From assembly GCF_921293095.1 (NCBI RefSeq), contig NC_060254.1, forward strand, positions 62,542,069 to 62,606,068: a stretch of DNA of 64,000 bases, written 5' to 3'. Source of the DNA: Ischnura elegans (Eukaryota; Arthropoda; Insecta; Odonata; Coenagrionidae). Position numbers and translations under genes: made by a program. The notes beneath the pieces were generated by a model, which was not told where the DNA came from, did no database searches, and saw nothing but the letters and a program-made list of their open reading frames with translations. Shown here one piece after another: positions 1 to 12,189 of the stretch (positions are counted from its first letter, which is position 1; each line of letters opens with the position of its first letter).

Positions 1-408
1 GCACTTCTGTAGATGCTGTTATTATCCCATCGTTTCAGAGTGTTTATTAAGGCCTTTATGTATTAAAATAAAGTTTTTATTATTGGCGCTTCTAAATTAT
101 GAGGAGAAATAACATCATACCGCCATAATTTGAAAATCATTCACATTTATGAACTGATGGCGAAACGAAGGTCGTAAGAAAAACACACAATTTCACAAGA
201 ATAGCGACGTAGAATAATATAAAAATGCCGGAAGGAACATCTAATGTACGTATTGTAGTCATCGGGTTATCAAGCCATAATTTAAAATTCATAAATGTTA
301 AAATGTACGGACCTTGAATAATTTCAGTTTTTCATGCACATGCCAAACAAGTTTTTTTACATAATTGGATATTTAATTGGTAACTACGCCTCATATTTTT
401 AACAGCAG
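1..408. other. Intergenic or intronic AT-rich sequence
   Basis: No open frame, repeat or RNA gene could be supported here. If the netrin-domain gene further right starts upstream of the window, this stretch could be part of one of its introns. Confidence 0.5.
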
Positions 409-472
409 CCGTGGTGTAATGATTAGTGTACAGGACTTCGGATACTTGGGTCGCACGTTCGGTTCACCCCAA
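409..472 (+). repeat. tRNA-like sequence (pseudo-tRNA or SINE head)
   Basis: The stretch starts like a tRNA, with an A-box-like segment (TGGTGTAATGATTAG), and later has a weak B-box-like segment (GGTTCACCCC). A T-rich tract follows. No full cloverleaf can be drawn with confidence and the B box departs from consensus, so I read it as a tRNA-derived SINE head or tRNA pseudogene and not a working tRNA. Confidence 0.35.
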
Positions 473-664
473 TGATATTTTTTTTCCTTCCGCCGCATGG
501 ATAGAGAACTTGTATTATGCTTTATATCTTTACTAGCCGGTCGCTTGCAGTTATTAATTTATTTCTATTTACGGAAAAATCTGTTATCAGTTGTTAAGCC
601 CTTATAAAAACTCGCTTAATTTCACCGATAGCCTTTAAATTCATGTCGAGATGAGCCGCGTAGC

Positions 665-1057
665 ATGTTTAGTACGCTGTTCAGCCGCCTTTGGCACTCC
701 AACAGAAGCGACTTACGTTGCCTGAGGATATTTGACGGCATTCCTTACCTAATCTTCCCAAACATCTTACCCTTGCCTTATAGAAGTCCCTTAGCTTACG
801 ATAAGCTGCTTATCAATTTTTTCCGTAAGAAAACCATAAGAAACGGTAAACTCTCTTACTTTGTGCTATCTGGGATGTATCAGAGACAAAGTATTTATTT
901 GCCCAATTTTAGTCTCACAAGCCCAAGAAAATGCATTATCAAGCCATATTTAAACAATCCAAACCTTTCTGTGATCGATAAAATTGGTGGAGACTGGAGA
1001 GTCACCAGAAAGAAAAGAAAACTGTGCATCATGACCAGTGGTATACATGTATCCTAA
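665..1057 (+). CDS. Unrecognised open frame of 130 codons
   Basis: This ATG-to-stop frame of 130 codons is the longest on the left side that overlaps no repeat. The product is basic, rich in Leu, Ile, Arg and Lys, and ends in a Lys/Arg-rich stretch. I recognise no family, and no splice sites clearly bound it. A slightly GC-richer patch (about 640-720) precedes it, which might mark a gene start. It could be a small gene, an exon, a decayed retrocopy or chance. Confidence 0.2.
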   Translation: MFSTLFSRLWHSNRSDLRCLRIFDGIPYLIFPNILPLPYRSPLAYDKLLINFFRKKTIRNGKLSYFVLSGMYQRQSIYLPNFSLTSPRKCIIKPYLNNPNLSVIDKIGGDWRVTRKKRKLCIMTSGIHVS

Positions 1058-2610
1058 AGAGGTATGCAACAACTACATACATATTTTTACAGCACATTGC
1101 ATAAAGTTCCAGGCTAATAACAAACGCCTCTGAAAAGGATGACAAAAAGTTTTTTTTCCTCAATAACAGCCTAATCTCTCAAACTACCTAGGAGCAAATA
1201 GACCCTGTACTTATGAATTTATTATCATAAGCTTGCATTCTCTGTGCCTGTGGTCCTTACTTTGTTTAAGATACATAGGAGGACTCAGCTTGAGTAGACC
1301 TGTTTTTTCAAATTCTAAAGAATAATTGATGTGAGTCAATGTGACATGGCCTGATAGCAAAATTGTTTTAGCATCAGCGAAGAGTAAACAGCAAAAGATG
1401 CAATATTTACTAGTACTATTTATTCAGCTTTTTTTCTTTCTCTTTACCTCAACTTTTTATAATCAAATCAGATTCATTGCAAAAAAGCCCTGGAGGAGGT
1501 ACAAAAATATGCCGAAACATTGGCCAAAAATTTTGCATCTAATTTTTAAAGACCTACACTACATCCCAGGATACTAATCAATAAAATTAATACCACTAAC
1601 TTCTTTAAAAAACCTAGCCTTCAGTTTCTGATTTACCACAACCAGCCTGAGTCAAAATTACCCCTTGGTCAACACAGATACCAGCAGAAAATAGGTGATT
1701 TTAAAACGTGAAATAGGTGGAGTTAACATGACAAAAAGGAACATCTTTACAACATATTTTTTTCTAGAACAATCAAAAATAAGATTTCATAGGAATAGCA
1801 ATAAGTAACAGGTATTCCTTCATGCCTGAAGTAGATATCATTGAATGAAGCAGCAAAGATTGTCTCACATCATTGTTACCAGATTCCTCAATTCAAATTT
1901 CCTGATATACGGCAGACAAAAATCCTCACCTTCTACACTTTTTCATATTTTCCTTTCATCATTGAATTAATTTTTGAAAAGTCACACTCAATGAAAATAC
2001 AAAATTCTAAAAATTTGTTTTAATTATTTTTTAAAAGTATTCCTTCATTATGAAAAGACACAAAAAATTCAACAGTTAACTTAATTTCAGTCCAATAAAA
2101 GTCAAAATAAGGTGTCAAACTTCAATATCAAACATAAAGTCTTTACAATGAATACTAAGAACAAAAAGCGATTTTTAATTGCCAACTTTATTGCTGTCAA
2201 AAAAAAAGAACTTTCCAATAAATTTCCAAGGGCAAATTCCTCTTTTCTAGGTGAAAGACACAAGCAGGCACTGTGGCGGTTCTTATGATCTTCACATGTC
2301 ATGATATTATTTTTCTCTCATACCAGGCATGAGATTCCATGACTTTATACAGACTCATTTCAAACCCTGTGACTTTTCCCTGATTATCTTGATTTCGCTG
2401 ACCAGTAACAACTATGTCTCAACATGCTGGCTGGAGAAAAGGTCTTAGGCTGATGTTTTCAGTTCTCATAGGGCTCATTCATCATTTATATTTTATTGCC
2501 GGTCAAGTTTCCAAAACGAATAGACCCTAATTGTTTCATTCAGTGATCCATTGCCTACTTCAGCTTACAGCAATCAAAAATTGATGGCTTTGATCATTTC
2601 ATAGATAAGC
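1058..2610. other. AT-rich stretch, nothing recognised
   Basis: Only short frames are present and none shows a domain, a splice context or a repeat structure that I can support. Confidence 0.5.
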
Positions 2611-2798
2611 TAATAATAATAATGTCGTTTTTATTACTAGCAAATTTTTAAGACTAGATAGTCCTCTCTTACTATGAACTTGTTTGACAATCACATACAT
2701 CCATGCCCTGCATGGTGGTAACTCCACCAAGGTGGGATTCGAGTCTGTGACCTCTAGGTAGGAAATCAGGAACGTTACCACTCCACCACTGAGGCCTG
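2611..2798 (-). mobile_element. tRNA-derived SINE, minus strand
   Basis: Read on the minus strand the element starts near 2798. It has an A-box-like motif (TGGTGGAGTGGTAACG), then a B-box-like motif (GACTCGAATCCC), a body, and a (TAA)n-type tail that appears on the + strand as TAATAATAATAAT at 2611. Its body shares a core of the form TACCAC-ATG-AGGGCAT with the SINE near 52345, so the two probably belong to one family. Such elements are transcribed by RNA polymerase III and moved by a LINE. Confidence 0.6.
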
Positions 2799-3398
2799 GT
2801 GTCATTAACTCACATTGAGCATGTCACCAATTTTCAGATGCTCGCTGGCCTTCTGCATGGGCCTCACACACTTTGTCGTTGCACTCTTGCAAGAAACATC
2901 CTTCCGCAGTGAAAGATGCTCCCAGAAAGAGTAAATGAACGAGAATTCGAGTTATGCCACCAACTCATGGAAAGTGAATAGCAACTTTGGAGTGTTTTAT
3001 TTCAAACTTGAAAGAAAGGTTAGAAGAGGGAGATTTTTTTCCATCATCTTTCCCTTCCACACACCAAATCACTCCCAAATTCTTCTCATGAATTTTGATT
3101 TCAGGTCTTAGTGAACAACCCCAAGAGCAAATATGCATAAATACAAACCAGAGCAATAAGACAGATTCAAAATCTACTTTAATACAGTAAAATTAAATTC
3201 TGGAGAAACTCATTAACCTTCAGCCGCCGGATTTAAATTTTCAACAGTTGCCCTTTACTGCCAGGTTTAATTCTTATTTGCCCTTTAAATTACTGAGCCT
3301 GTATTCCATTAATTCATTTATATTCAACTCACTCCCTTTTGTTGCTCTAACAAAAAAGGCACGGGTGGTCTGGCCAGGTTGGCTGATCGGTGATCACC

Positions 3399-3946
3399 AA
3401 GGGCCCCAAGCTTAGGGGGCCCCCCTCAACGCTCGTATCCATTGTGAAGCCCTGTATGAAAAGTCTAACAAAAAGACTAAAGAGTACTTGGACCAAAGTT
3501 TATTTTAGTTTTAAAATTCTATGTTTTCATTGGTTGCATCATTTAGCACATCCTTTGTTTAGTAAGATTATATAAAAATATAAAATAAAGTTGCCAGATG
3601 GTAAAAGAGAACTTGATGCTTTTTGAAAGGGTTATTCGAAAAGGTTATTTTATAGTTTTTTTTTTAGATTTCAGTGCAGTTTCAAGTAAAACATACACTG
3701 AATAATAGATAATAGACCCGTCATGCATTATTAAATTTTATAAGCTGTGAAGTTTTCACTTTTCATCATATTTTTTTAAGAAATTGATATTTTTTTAAAA
3801 CTTTTATCTGGCTTTTAAGTGCTAGGATAGCATCAAAATCCATTTCCGGATTTCCGGGCATGCAATTTCATAAAACTTTTCTGGAGGAGGACCCCTGAGT
3901 CCCCCAGGGTAAGGGGGCCCCAATACGAGCCCCAGCCGAGGGCCCC
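3399..3946. mobile_element. Degenerate GGGCCC-ended DNA transposon (hAT-like)
   Basis: The ends are imperfect inverted repeats rich in GGGCCC, near 3399-3425 and 3920-3946, while the interior is AT-rich and has no coding potential. Possible 8-bp duplications TGATCACC (3391) and CAATCACC (3947) agree at 6 of 8 positions, as expected for an old hAT insertion. The class is an inference. Confidence 0.45.
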
Positions 3947-4013
3947 CAATCACCTCAGACTGCTTCTGGAAAAAGGGTAAAGACTAGCCTATGACACCAA
4001 GGCAATTACCCTT

Positions 4014-4284
4014 CCCAAGCAACAGACAACATCCATCGGATATCAAAATAAGGTTGATACATATATCCAAAACACGATGTTATTACACAATGGATATTTT
4101 GAAAACGTTACATAGATATCCTACTTGTAGCATACCCATTATCTTATCATTAAATGCTGTGAAGATATCTAAGAGATGTTGAAATAGAGACCTCCATTTT
4201 CACAATTGGACATTGCGGCTACATTGTTTGGTGGGTCCTTAGGAAATTTGTCAGATATCCATAAAATGCTAATTGCTGCTTGGG
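4014..4284. mobile_element. MITE with CCCAAGCARCA ends and repeated GATATC motifs
   Basis: The left end is CCCAAGCAACA and the right end, reversed, is CCCAAGCAGCA. The 271-bp body is non-coding and carries several GATATC-type motifs (near 4038, 4066, 4091, 4116, 4163 and 4254). The ends resemble those of the larger element at 53593-55128, so this may be a small non-autonomous relative. Confidence 0.5.
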
Positions 4285-6200
4285 TTGACCTCAAATGAAA
4301 TAAAAAATAACAGTTTGGCCAGAACTTTGCTTTGAGTATACTGCAATGTATTCAAGTTTTACTTACAAAAGCAAATAATTTGTTCAAAATAAAAAAAAAT
4401 CTTCATTTTACAAGAAAGCAGAGCATATAAATTGTGGAGGCACTATCAGGTAGAAGAAGTGTTAAGTACTAAAAAGTAACTTTCTTATTTTAAAAGGGAT
4501 CCTATGTTTACCCACCTAGCACGATTCTGTAGAATATACTTAGCTCTCATTGATACTCTCTCTCCAAGATTGGATATCTAATGCAAATAAGAATTTTGCA
4601 CAGGCATTGGTATAATTTCTCTCATGAGGAATCATATCCATGGAATCTAAGTACATACATAAATTCTATGCACAAGTTATCTCTTGAGCTAGCAAGGTAA
4701 ATTGGCCAAATTGAATTGAATAACCACAAAAGATGAGGCACTCAGGTTACCAGCTATTCCAGAAGAGCCCTCTTACTATGAGGATAACCCCAATGCAATT
4801 GAGGAACACACCATGATGTCTATAAAAACAATAATGTTTTCTCTATGGGAAATTAGCCCCTTTGAAAAGCTTATAAGAAAAGAGAAAAACTTAAGCCAAA
4901 AAATACTCAGATAAAGATGAGTAAATTAAATTTTAAATTTGTCTACAATTACTTCTGAAACAATCATTTCAATAATATTTTTAATTAATTGACATGTCTC
5001 ACAGTTTACCTCACTAGTTTCTCACTCCCAAGTTTTCATATTTTCAACATCAATGAAACCATGGATATTATTCATGCAGTTCTAATAACAAATTTTTGAG
5101 AGTGGATTTTGAGGTATAGAATAGATCTACATTGCTACAGCTATTGGAATCTCTTAGAACAGGAGAGAAGTAAGCATTATTTTGTCCACAGCATCTGATA
5201 GGAGTTCATCATTAATAATAGTATTCACTAATTTGAAAAGGAATATTACACTATGGATTTTATGAAGATTAGGTAGAGGGAAGATTTTGTAAAAGTATGT
5301 TTCATGATAGCCATAGAGAATTCTGTTATGATGGATTTCAAAGCTATTTTGCACACCAATTTTCATTCAATATTTTGAATTAAATTAGTACAAAGTTTAT
5401 AATACAGTGTCCAGACTGTGGAGTAGTATTCACAAAGTGACTTAAACAATTAATTGAATATGTAGCAGTTTAAAAGGTTCTATACAGTTTAACTATGTCA
5501 CAAAATAAATCGAAGAACTTTGAATGATTTAGATTTAATATAATTATAATATTAAATTAGTTATATCCAATGAAATGTCAATTGACTGTCAAATTTAATG
5601 TCTTAATCTTTTTTATTAAATTTGAAGGATTTAAAAATTAATGTACTAAAGAAAAAAATGCAACACACATTACAAGTTACAAATCAACCATATTTAAGGG
5701 GTGCATTGATTAAATTCTCTTTGATAGTAGAGAGTCAGAAAGATGATTATTCGGAAGCAAATTTATTCTGAAATAATTCTTTCAGTTTCCTATTTTTCCA
5801 TTTCAATGTGGGTTTCTTCAAGCTGCCGCCATTTTTTTAAATGAAAGTAACTACCAAATGGAATGCTTCAAATTACATTGGGGGCCACCAACAGGTCATT
5901 TTTTTCAATAATGGCATTTAGCCAGTTAATAAGGAGGTACTTAATGCACACTACTTTGTTTTCACAACACACATTAAACTGTTGACGCTATAATTGTACT
6001 AAACATATTATTACCATGCAAAAAGAGTTGATGGTAAGCTGAAAATTTTCCTACAAATGTGGGCATTCTAGTAATAGTATAATATATTCCTGCAGCAATC
6101 ATTGTCGTCCAAAGAAAATGTTGTGCCATTGTTTTATGTTCTGCTTTGAGAATAACCATTATTTCATATCAATGCTAAATTGACTAATTAATTTTTACAG
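4285..6200. other. Probable intron or upstream sequence of the netrin-domain gene
   Basis: AT-rich sequence with no supported exon. A frame from about 4734 to 4914 (+) is open with a mixed composition and contains PAIPEEPSYYEDNPNA, but it lacks a convincing acceptor. I leave it unannotated as a gene. Confidence 0.35.
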
Positions 6201-6407
6201 ATGACTGCCCTCATTGCATGGATACGATGCCAGATAATTTTGCAAAAATGTTCTGCGACTCAAGAAATGCATACAAGATTGCTGTGCGAAAGTTTCTAAA
6301 TGCAAAGGTTCTTATGATTTTAACACCAAGGAGAAGAGCTAGAAAACTTAATAAACAAATAAGTTTTACAGTTAAAAGAACCTGCACATGTTTGCCTCTT
6401 CATAAAG
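6201..6407 (+). CDS. Penultimate coding exon of a secreted protein with a netrin-type (NTR) domain
   Basis: The exon follows an acceptor (ATTTTTACAG) and ends at the donor GTCAGT. It enters with two bases of a split codon and leaves with one (phase 1), and it joins in frame to the exon at 8567. The peptide has a CPHC motif, a following FC, a stretch of beta-strand character (AYKIAVRKFLNAKVLMI) and then CTC after a basic region. Together with the next exon this is the cysteine and strand pattern of NTR/C345C domains, as at the C-terminus of netrins, in complement C3-C5 and in secreted frizzled-related proteins. NTR domains are extracellular binding modules. Upstream exons are not in the window, so the full protein cannot be named. 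Confidence 0.6.
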
Positions 6408-8566
6408 GTCAGTCAAAAGTACTCAAAGGTTTATAGATGGCAAGGCAACTAGCCACAACTACTGCAGAATTATTAAATGCAAATACATATAATTTTTGGC
6501 TTTTACAATGCCACAATATTTATTAACAGAAGCCTGGCACAAAAAACACATGCTAATTTAGGTAGTCATGATTGCCATATTTTCTTGAAAGTCTTTTCCT
6601 CAGAATCATATTAGCTCCCAGCAAACAAAACTAATTTATTTTAGTATCACATGCATTAGGCAATTGTAATTACAATAGGATATAACAGCAAATTATTTAA
6701 TGCAATTGAACCTACCATTTAAATATACATTTTATAAGAAAAGCAACAAAACTCAACATATAATTAAATGAAGATCTATCACACTAGGTGAAGGAGAGTG
6801 ATTAGTAGCCACAGATACAGACTGAAAGTCTTCACATTATTTGCCAAAAAACAAAAAAAAATAAATTAAATCCAATGAAGCTCCACTCTTGCAGACGCAC
6901 TAAAAAGGCCCAAAACCTCAGGAATGCTGCTAATAAGTTGAAAATCCAGTAAGCTAGCTATGTAGAGCTGCACTCATGATCTGACACACAGTTCTCCACT
7001 CACTGTGAAATTACCTTGTGAGATTAATGTTGTAATTTACATATTTTCCTTCATATGTGTACAACCACCAAAATATTTGAGGATAAAGTTTCTATTAGTT
7101 AAGGCCTCCCAGTGATTTCAATGAGAGTCTTTCATACAGATTTTAAAATCAAATTTCCAAGGTCTTAGCTGGCCCCATCGTTGTGATAAAATCCTCACAA
7201 TCCTCTGGGGACAGATACATGCCAGAAAACCTAAAAACTGGACGTGCCTTCTAAGATTTCAGGGACATACATGTCAATATAGTTGTCTGAGAAGAAGATA
7301 AAAATAATCTCTAGGGTTTGAAAATATATTTAACAATTACTTTAGAAGCAAGAGCAATCATCATTACTTTTGGATTGATTACATTGAGTTGCAAGCCAAT
7401 GAATTAAAAAGCCAGTAAGCTTTAGTTCACTTGGAGGCCACTACCTTGTGAGATCAATGGTGCCATTTATTTTCCTTTATTTCCTGAACTCAGGTGTTCA
7501 ATCATTGAAATATGAAGTGGAATGCTGTTATTTCTGTTTTCCTTAACTTATTAACTCTTTTTTGATAGCATGATCTAAAGTTTTAATCCCACCTCATATC
7601 AGTAGCGGATACATAAAAAACTCTTTACTTTTATCGTAATAAAAAATGATCAAGTCACAGGCAGAGTGTAAGAAAATTTTACTCAAAGTGATTATACTTA
7701 TGTAAAAGACAATGCCATCTCATGACAGAAAAAAGTCACAATTGTGGTTTTGCAATGTTCGGCAATACGAGCGCACCCCCAAGGGGGAGGGGGAGTGCAC
7801 GCCCCGCATCTGAATCCACCACTGCCTCAAATTAGTTATAAAGAATTTCAGTAGGCATTGAAACTACCAGAAAACTTGCAGGTAGTTTCCTGATAACTAT
7901 GATGACAAAGATATTTCAAAAGCTAAAAAGCCCACACACCACCAAGCACCAAAGTGAATGGAATGGCACTCAAAATAGGTACAGACAGTTTGAGCCGAAC
8001 GTTCCACAGCAGATGGCAAAAAATTTGTTGAAAAGACAGAAAAGTTGGTCATTTACAAATGGCCTTACACTGAATCTATAGTCCACGTAAGTGCCGCTGC
8101 ACTGCTGGCACTGAAAACTAGTCCATACCACATAACCAATGCAGGGTCTGCTAAAAATAAAGGCCTTGAATCTCACCAAAATTACTCACCACCAGAATGC
8201 ATTATTATAGCATATTTAATGTCACTTTTGCACTTTTTAATTGTTAGATCAGTTTTAAATTATTTGTAACCAATCAATTGTTGTGAATACCAACACGAGC
8301 AACATGCTGCATAAAATATGCCCAGATGTCACCTTCATCAAAATTTTACTGTCTGCTCTCACATTTAATCAACATTATAATAGTACTGAAGACAATATTA
8401 CTCAGAATATAACATACAATATTACATTGCATGCAACTGACACATAAATAGTATCAACTCTAGTTATTGAAACTTAAATTTGAAATATTTACTTTAAATT
8501 GTACCTTATTTCTTGGTTATCGTTCAACTTTCAGATTAACTAAGCATATATTCTAATTCTTTTCAG
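6408..8566 (+). other. Intron of the netrin-domain gene
   Basis: The intron runs from donor GTCAGT to acceptor TTCTTTTCAG. It carries a short hAT-like MITE (7600-7824). The 7899-8269 area has short overlapping frames on both strands with no recognisable domain. Confidence 0.55.
7600..7824. mobile_element. hAT-like MITE, 225 bp
   Basis: The left end CAGTAGCGGATACA pairs with the reversed right end CAGTGGTGGATTCA. The flanks are CCTCATAT (7592-7599) and CCTCAAAT (7825-7832), an 8-bp duplication with one mismatch. A GC-rich patch lies just inside the right end. No coding capacity is present, so a transposase from elsewhere would have moved it. Confidence 0.7.
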
Positions 8567-8721
8567 CTGGAAGCCACGTTATTGTGCTTAATGTAATCGA
8601 AGACAATTTTAATGGAAATAAACCACACATTAAAATTGGAGGTTCCTCAGTGGTAATAATGGTTCCACCAGGCTCCGGTCAACCATCTGTAGTCAGATCT
8701 GCAAGAAGTTCATGTAAATAA
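8567..8721 (+). CDS. Last coding exon of the netrin-domain gene
   Basis: The exon begins after TTCTTTTCAG, accepts the split codon of the 6407 donor, and is open to TAA at 8719-8721. The peptide begins AGSHVIVLNV, contains the strand-like segment KPHIKIGGSSVVIMVP, and finishes with a Cys two residues before the stop (SARSSCK), as in NTR domains where a C-terminal Cys closes a disulfide. Candidate AATAAA-type signals sit near 8870-8888. The phase match across a 2.2 kb intron is good evidence that these are real exons, while the family assignment rests on pattern only. Confidence 0.6.
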
Positions 8722-9936
8722 ATTGAAACTGGCAGTTTCTGTTTGAACAATTTTAAAAGTTTGTTGTGAGCACAATACTGAGGGTTTCCTACAGGAATCC
8801 TGAAAAGGATTAGTGGAAATGTGTATTTTGTTGAATCAATGAGGTGGGAAAATATTTATGACATTTTTCATAAAAAATAAAAATAAATACTTTTATACAT
8901 GCCTTAGGTAGGGTATTTTCCATTTGTTTAATTTTTAACTAGCTTACTATTTATTTGCTGCACCATTGAAATCATGTCACTGAAATTTCTCATTAAAAAT
9001 AATAAAATATTCCACAGTGTTTGACATTCCTACTTCCACAACCCTACTAGATACTATCATTTAGCCTTGCCAAAATTTTTATTAGAATTCTTTTAGACTT
9101 ATAGTTTTCTTTTGAGAAAATTTCTAACTGGAATTGTGCACTGTAGAAATTTAGTAAGAAAGTTCTCTTTGTTAGACTTCAAAAAGAAGAGTTTTTGCAA
9201 GAAATTTTCTTTTTTTTTCAATTTTTCCTTAAACAAATTAAAGTGAGTTCTTCAGGTAATTTTCATACTTGGTATATGAATCTATGAAATAATAGGCCAA
9301 AAATTTAAGACAAGGGATGGGTCATTTAGGTTTTTCAGTTCTTAGTTTGACAAGTTTTTGAGCTCGAATACGCCACTGGAACCACAGCCAAAAAGAATCA
9401 GTACAAAATAATTTATACAGTATCCAATTTCACAACTCTTCTCCATCATAATTTACATTAATTACTATAAATTTAGGGATGCCATGGAACCATAACTTGT
9501 CAGATAAGTTGAATTATAAGTTCAGGTAGTTTTATTACCTCGAACGAAATCATTATTAGCACTTGAATATTAAGCAAGGATAGTGAAACACTCGATTAAG
9601 AACAAGAGCTGAGAACTGGAATGGAGAATCAATGCCAAGAACAGAATCGGAATCAATCCATCCTTCGACCAATCGACCCATTTTGTTTCAACCACAGTAG
9701 ATGTATATGATTGGGTATTTTACAATGATTCTATTCAGTACATATTTGAAAGTAGGTCAATAAATTTATTAAAATAGATGTATCTATGGAGGAGTTATTC
9801 ATTTTACAGTTTAAATTACATTTGATATTACTTCATGGTAAAGATATGCTAAAATCAATTGGAAAACTATTTTAAATACCTAGCCCAAGTCTCTATCAAG
9901 GTTTACCACACTATTCCATATTTTGTACGCACTTTG
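8722..9936. other. 3'UTR and intergenic AT-rich sequence
   Basis: The first roughly 170 bases are probably the 3'UTR of the netrin-domain gene, ending near the A-rich AATAAA-like cluster at 8870-8888. Beyond that I see no gene or element. Confidence 0.45.
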
Positions 9937-10062
9937 GCCCACTATTTTACAACCTCTAATTAATTCTATGATAAATGATAGTCGAATTGATTAGTCCACG
10001 TAGAGAATGTATATGACACTCATCATTCACCACTTAAAAACCTATGTTTAGTATCTTGATGT
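9937..10062 (-). repeat. Inverted copy of the interior of the 10345-10860 element
   Basis: This stretch is close to the reverse complement of 10395-10521, which lies inside the adjacent hAT-like element. Only scattered mismatches separate the two arms, and a spacer of about 330 bp lies between them, so the RNA could fold back on itself. Confidence 0.75.
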
Positions 10063-10344
10063 GGCTGGTACCCAGCTAACTCAACAACACTTTTTTTTTG
10101 AGAAGGCACGATCATACATTTCCCCGAAAAACACAAGTTGGTAAAACTTTTCTCCATCCCTTTAGAACAAATAATAAATCTCTGAGGAGTACTAAAAGTG
10201 CTAAATAGATTCATCATTTGCACATCACAGAAGTGATGACTAGTTTGAAATCTTTCTGTGATAAGTACATATTTATAATGGAAAGCTACCTTTAACCCAA
10301 AGCCACCAATTTATCTCTAAAATCCATTACAGAGAACTTGTATG

Positions 10345-10860
10345 CAGGGCCTTAGGGCGGGGCAACCGCCCCAGGCCCCACACTTTGGGGGGCGCACATG
10401 AAGAGACTAAACATAGGTTTTTAAGTGGTGAATGATGAGTGTCATATACATTCTCTGCATGGACTAATCAATTCGACTATCATTTATCATAGAATTAATT
10501 AGAGATTGTAAAATAGTGGGCTGCCCGGTTCATGAAAAAACATTGAAATATACGATAGTTTTGAAAACGCTAATGAAAAAGCGCACTTTTTATGTTTATT
10601 TTACGTTATAATTTTATGAATACATATACATAATTATAAATTTCATTTGTGTTATACTATTTTGAACTCAACTGCGTGATGGTATCATAACGGCGTAATT
10701 ACCAAGTCTGAATTTGGGAGGGGAACACATACTTAGCCAGAGAGTGGTAGGGATTCAAAATGCTCGAGTTTGTAGATGGGGTATAGAGTTTAATATTTTA
10801 AGTGAAGGGCCCCGCACTGAAGGTTCGCCCCTAGCCCCGCACCTGCTAGGGCCGGCCCTG
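10345..10860. mobile_element. hAT-like non-autonomous transposon, 516 bp
   Basis: It is bounded by a perfect 8-bp duplication CTTGTATG (10337-10344 and 10861-10868). The termini read CAGGGCC on the left and GGCCCTG on the right, with GC-rich subterminal sequence. There is no transposase frame. Part of the interior (10395-10521) matches, in inverse orientation, sequence just left of the insertion. Confidence 0.8.
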
Positions 10861-10914
10861 CTTGTATGAAAGTGTTTTACTATAATTATTTCTAGATCAC
10901 GCGGTTGATGCTTG

Positions 10915-11150
10915 CAGAAGTATGCAGGGGGGGGGTTGGTCCAAAACCAAGGGGGAAAATTTTTGAAAAACAGGGTACTAAGTAGAGGATTTTAAACTAA
11001 TTTTAACACTTTTAATTATAAAAAAATTTGAAGGAATATTTTTTAAATTCATGATTTTTTAAATATATTTTTTTTCTTTTATGAAGGAAAATAATTGTGT
11101 TTTTATCTTTTGGGGGAGGGAGGTCCAGACCCCCCCTGGCTATGCCACTG
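10915..11150. mobile_element. hAT-like MITE, same family as 53158-53404
   Basis: The sequence aligns over its length with the reverse complement of 53158-53404. Shared parts include the poly-G end, the CCAAAACCAAGGGGGAAAAT stretch and the right terminus TGGCTATGCCACTG. No clear target duplication is visible at this copy, so the left end is probably degraded. Confidence 0.65.
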
Positions 11151-12189
11151 TTTATAGGCATCTATGGAATAAAAAGCCTGCCATAGCTTTATCTACCATC
11201 AACAAGCAATGGGCTTCTATTGCATCAACAAATTTTTCATTAACTGCAATTACACAAAAACCCAGCAGGCATTATACTGTGAATTTCTTACTGCAGTTTA
11301 TACTGGAGACTGATCTATCCATGCAACATGCAAACAAAATGCTCAGGTTGGATGGCTTTTTGAGTTAGGAACACTTTGACTGACTCACTGCTACTTTATT
11401 ACTAGAATTATGTGAATTTTCCATGCCATGGGGGTAAACATGTTTTCCTATTAGAAATTTTGTATATTGCAAGCTATATTTTCGGCTTCCTCCTCATTCC
11501 ATTATTCTTATGAACTACTGATCTTTTTAACTTCCAGCTAACTAAAATGAAAAGTCTTTTGACTTCAAAATGCAATGCCTACTACTTCTCTCCAGCAAAA
11601 TTAGGCCATAGAGGTGGGGATCTTCCAACCACAAATTAACGACTTTTCAAATCACCAACTGAGGAAAATCCTGATGACTACTTAGTAAGAAAAACTACAA
11701 TTACAGATTCTTCCGTTACTGTCAGAAAGCACTTCCACATGTCTCGAAGGGCGAGATCCACCTCTTCCATTTATCCATCCCTTCCATACTAAAAATGCCA
11801 ACACAACCAAATATCACCCGCTTCACCTTGATGTTAAATCAATCCTCTCTTCATTTAGTTACCACTTATGATACCTCTTTTAAATATGGCCTGTAAATGC
11901 ATACCTCAAGGCAGTCAGTGAATTTTTGATTACGCCTCGACTTTTTGCACTCACGAAATTTCCACCAAGCTTCTATATGTTTTAAACAGCCGTTTGAGTT
12001 TTTTCGGTTAGTTAATTAGCTGACTTCAGAACTACAACTGCTATTGCTCAGTTGTTCATTTAAGAGAAACACAAATAATACATTATTATGCTAGAGCTAT
12101 GGAGACTTTGTCCGAGACTGGCAATTTCATGAGAAACAAATGAAAATACGGTCAAAATATTAATTTAAGAACTGGAGAGGTAAACTTAC
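11151..12189. other. Intergenic sequence, or intron of a minus-strand gene
   Basis: No exon with matching splice sites was found here. If the minus-strand exon at 12190-12343 belongs to a gene, its next exon should lie in or beyond this stretch. Confidence 0.35.

Noticed and set aside
409-472. A functional tRNA gene.
   Set aside because: The B box and acceptor pairing are too poor for a working tRNA, so a pseudo-tRNA or SINE head is more likely.
7899-8269. Short frames on both strands in the netrin-domain gene intron.
   Set aside because: No splice sites, no domain, and the frames overlap each other on opposite strands.
11081-11368. A 95-codon + strand frame.
   Set aside because: It begins inside the hAT-like MITE 10915-11150 and runs into flanking sequence, with no domain or splice signal.
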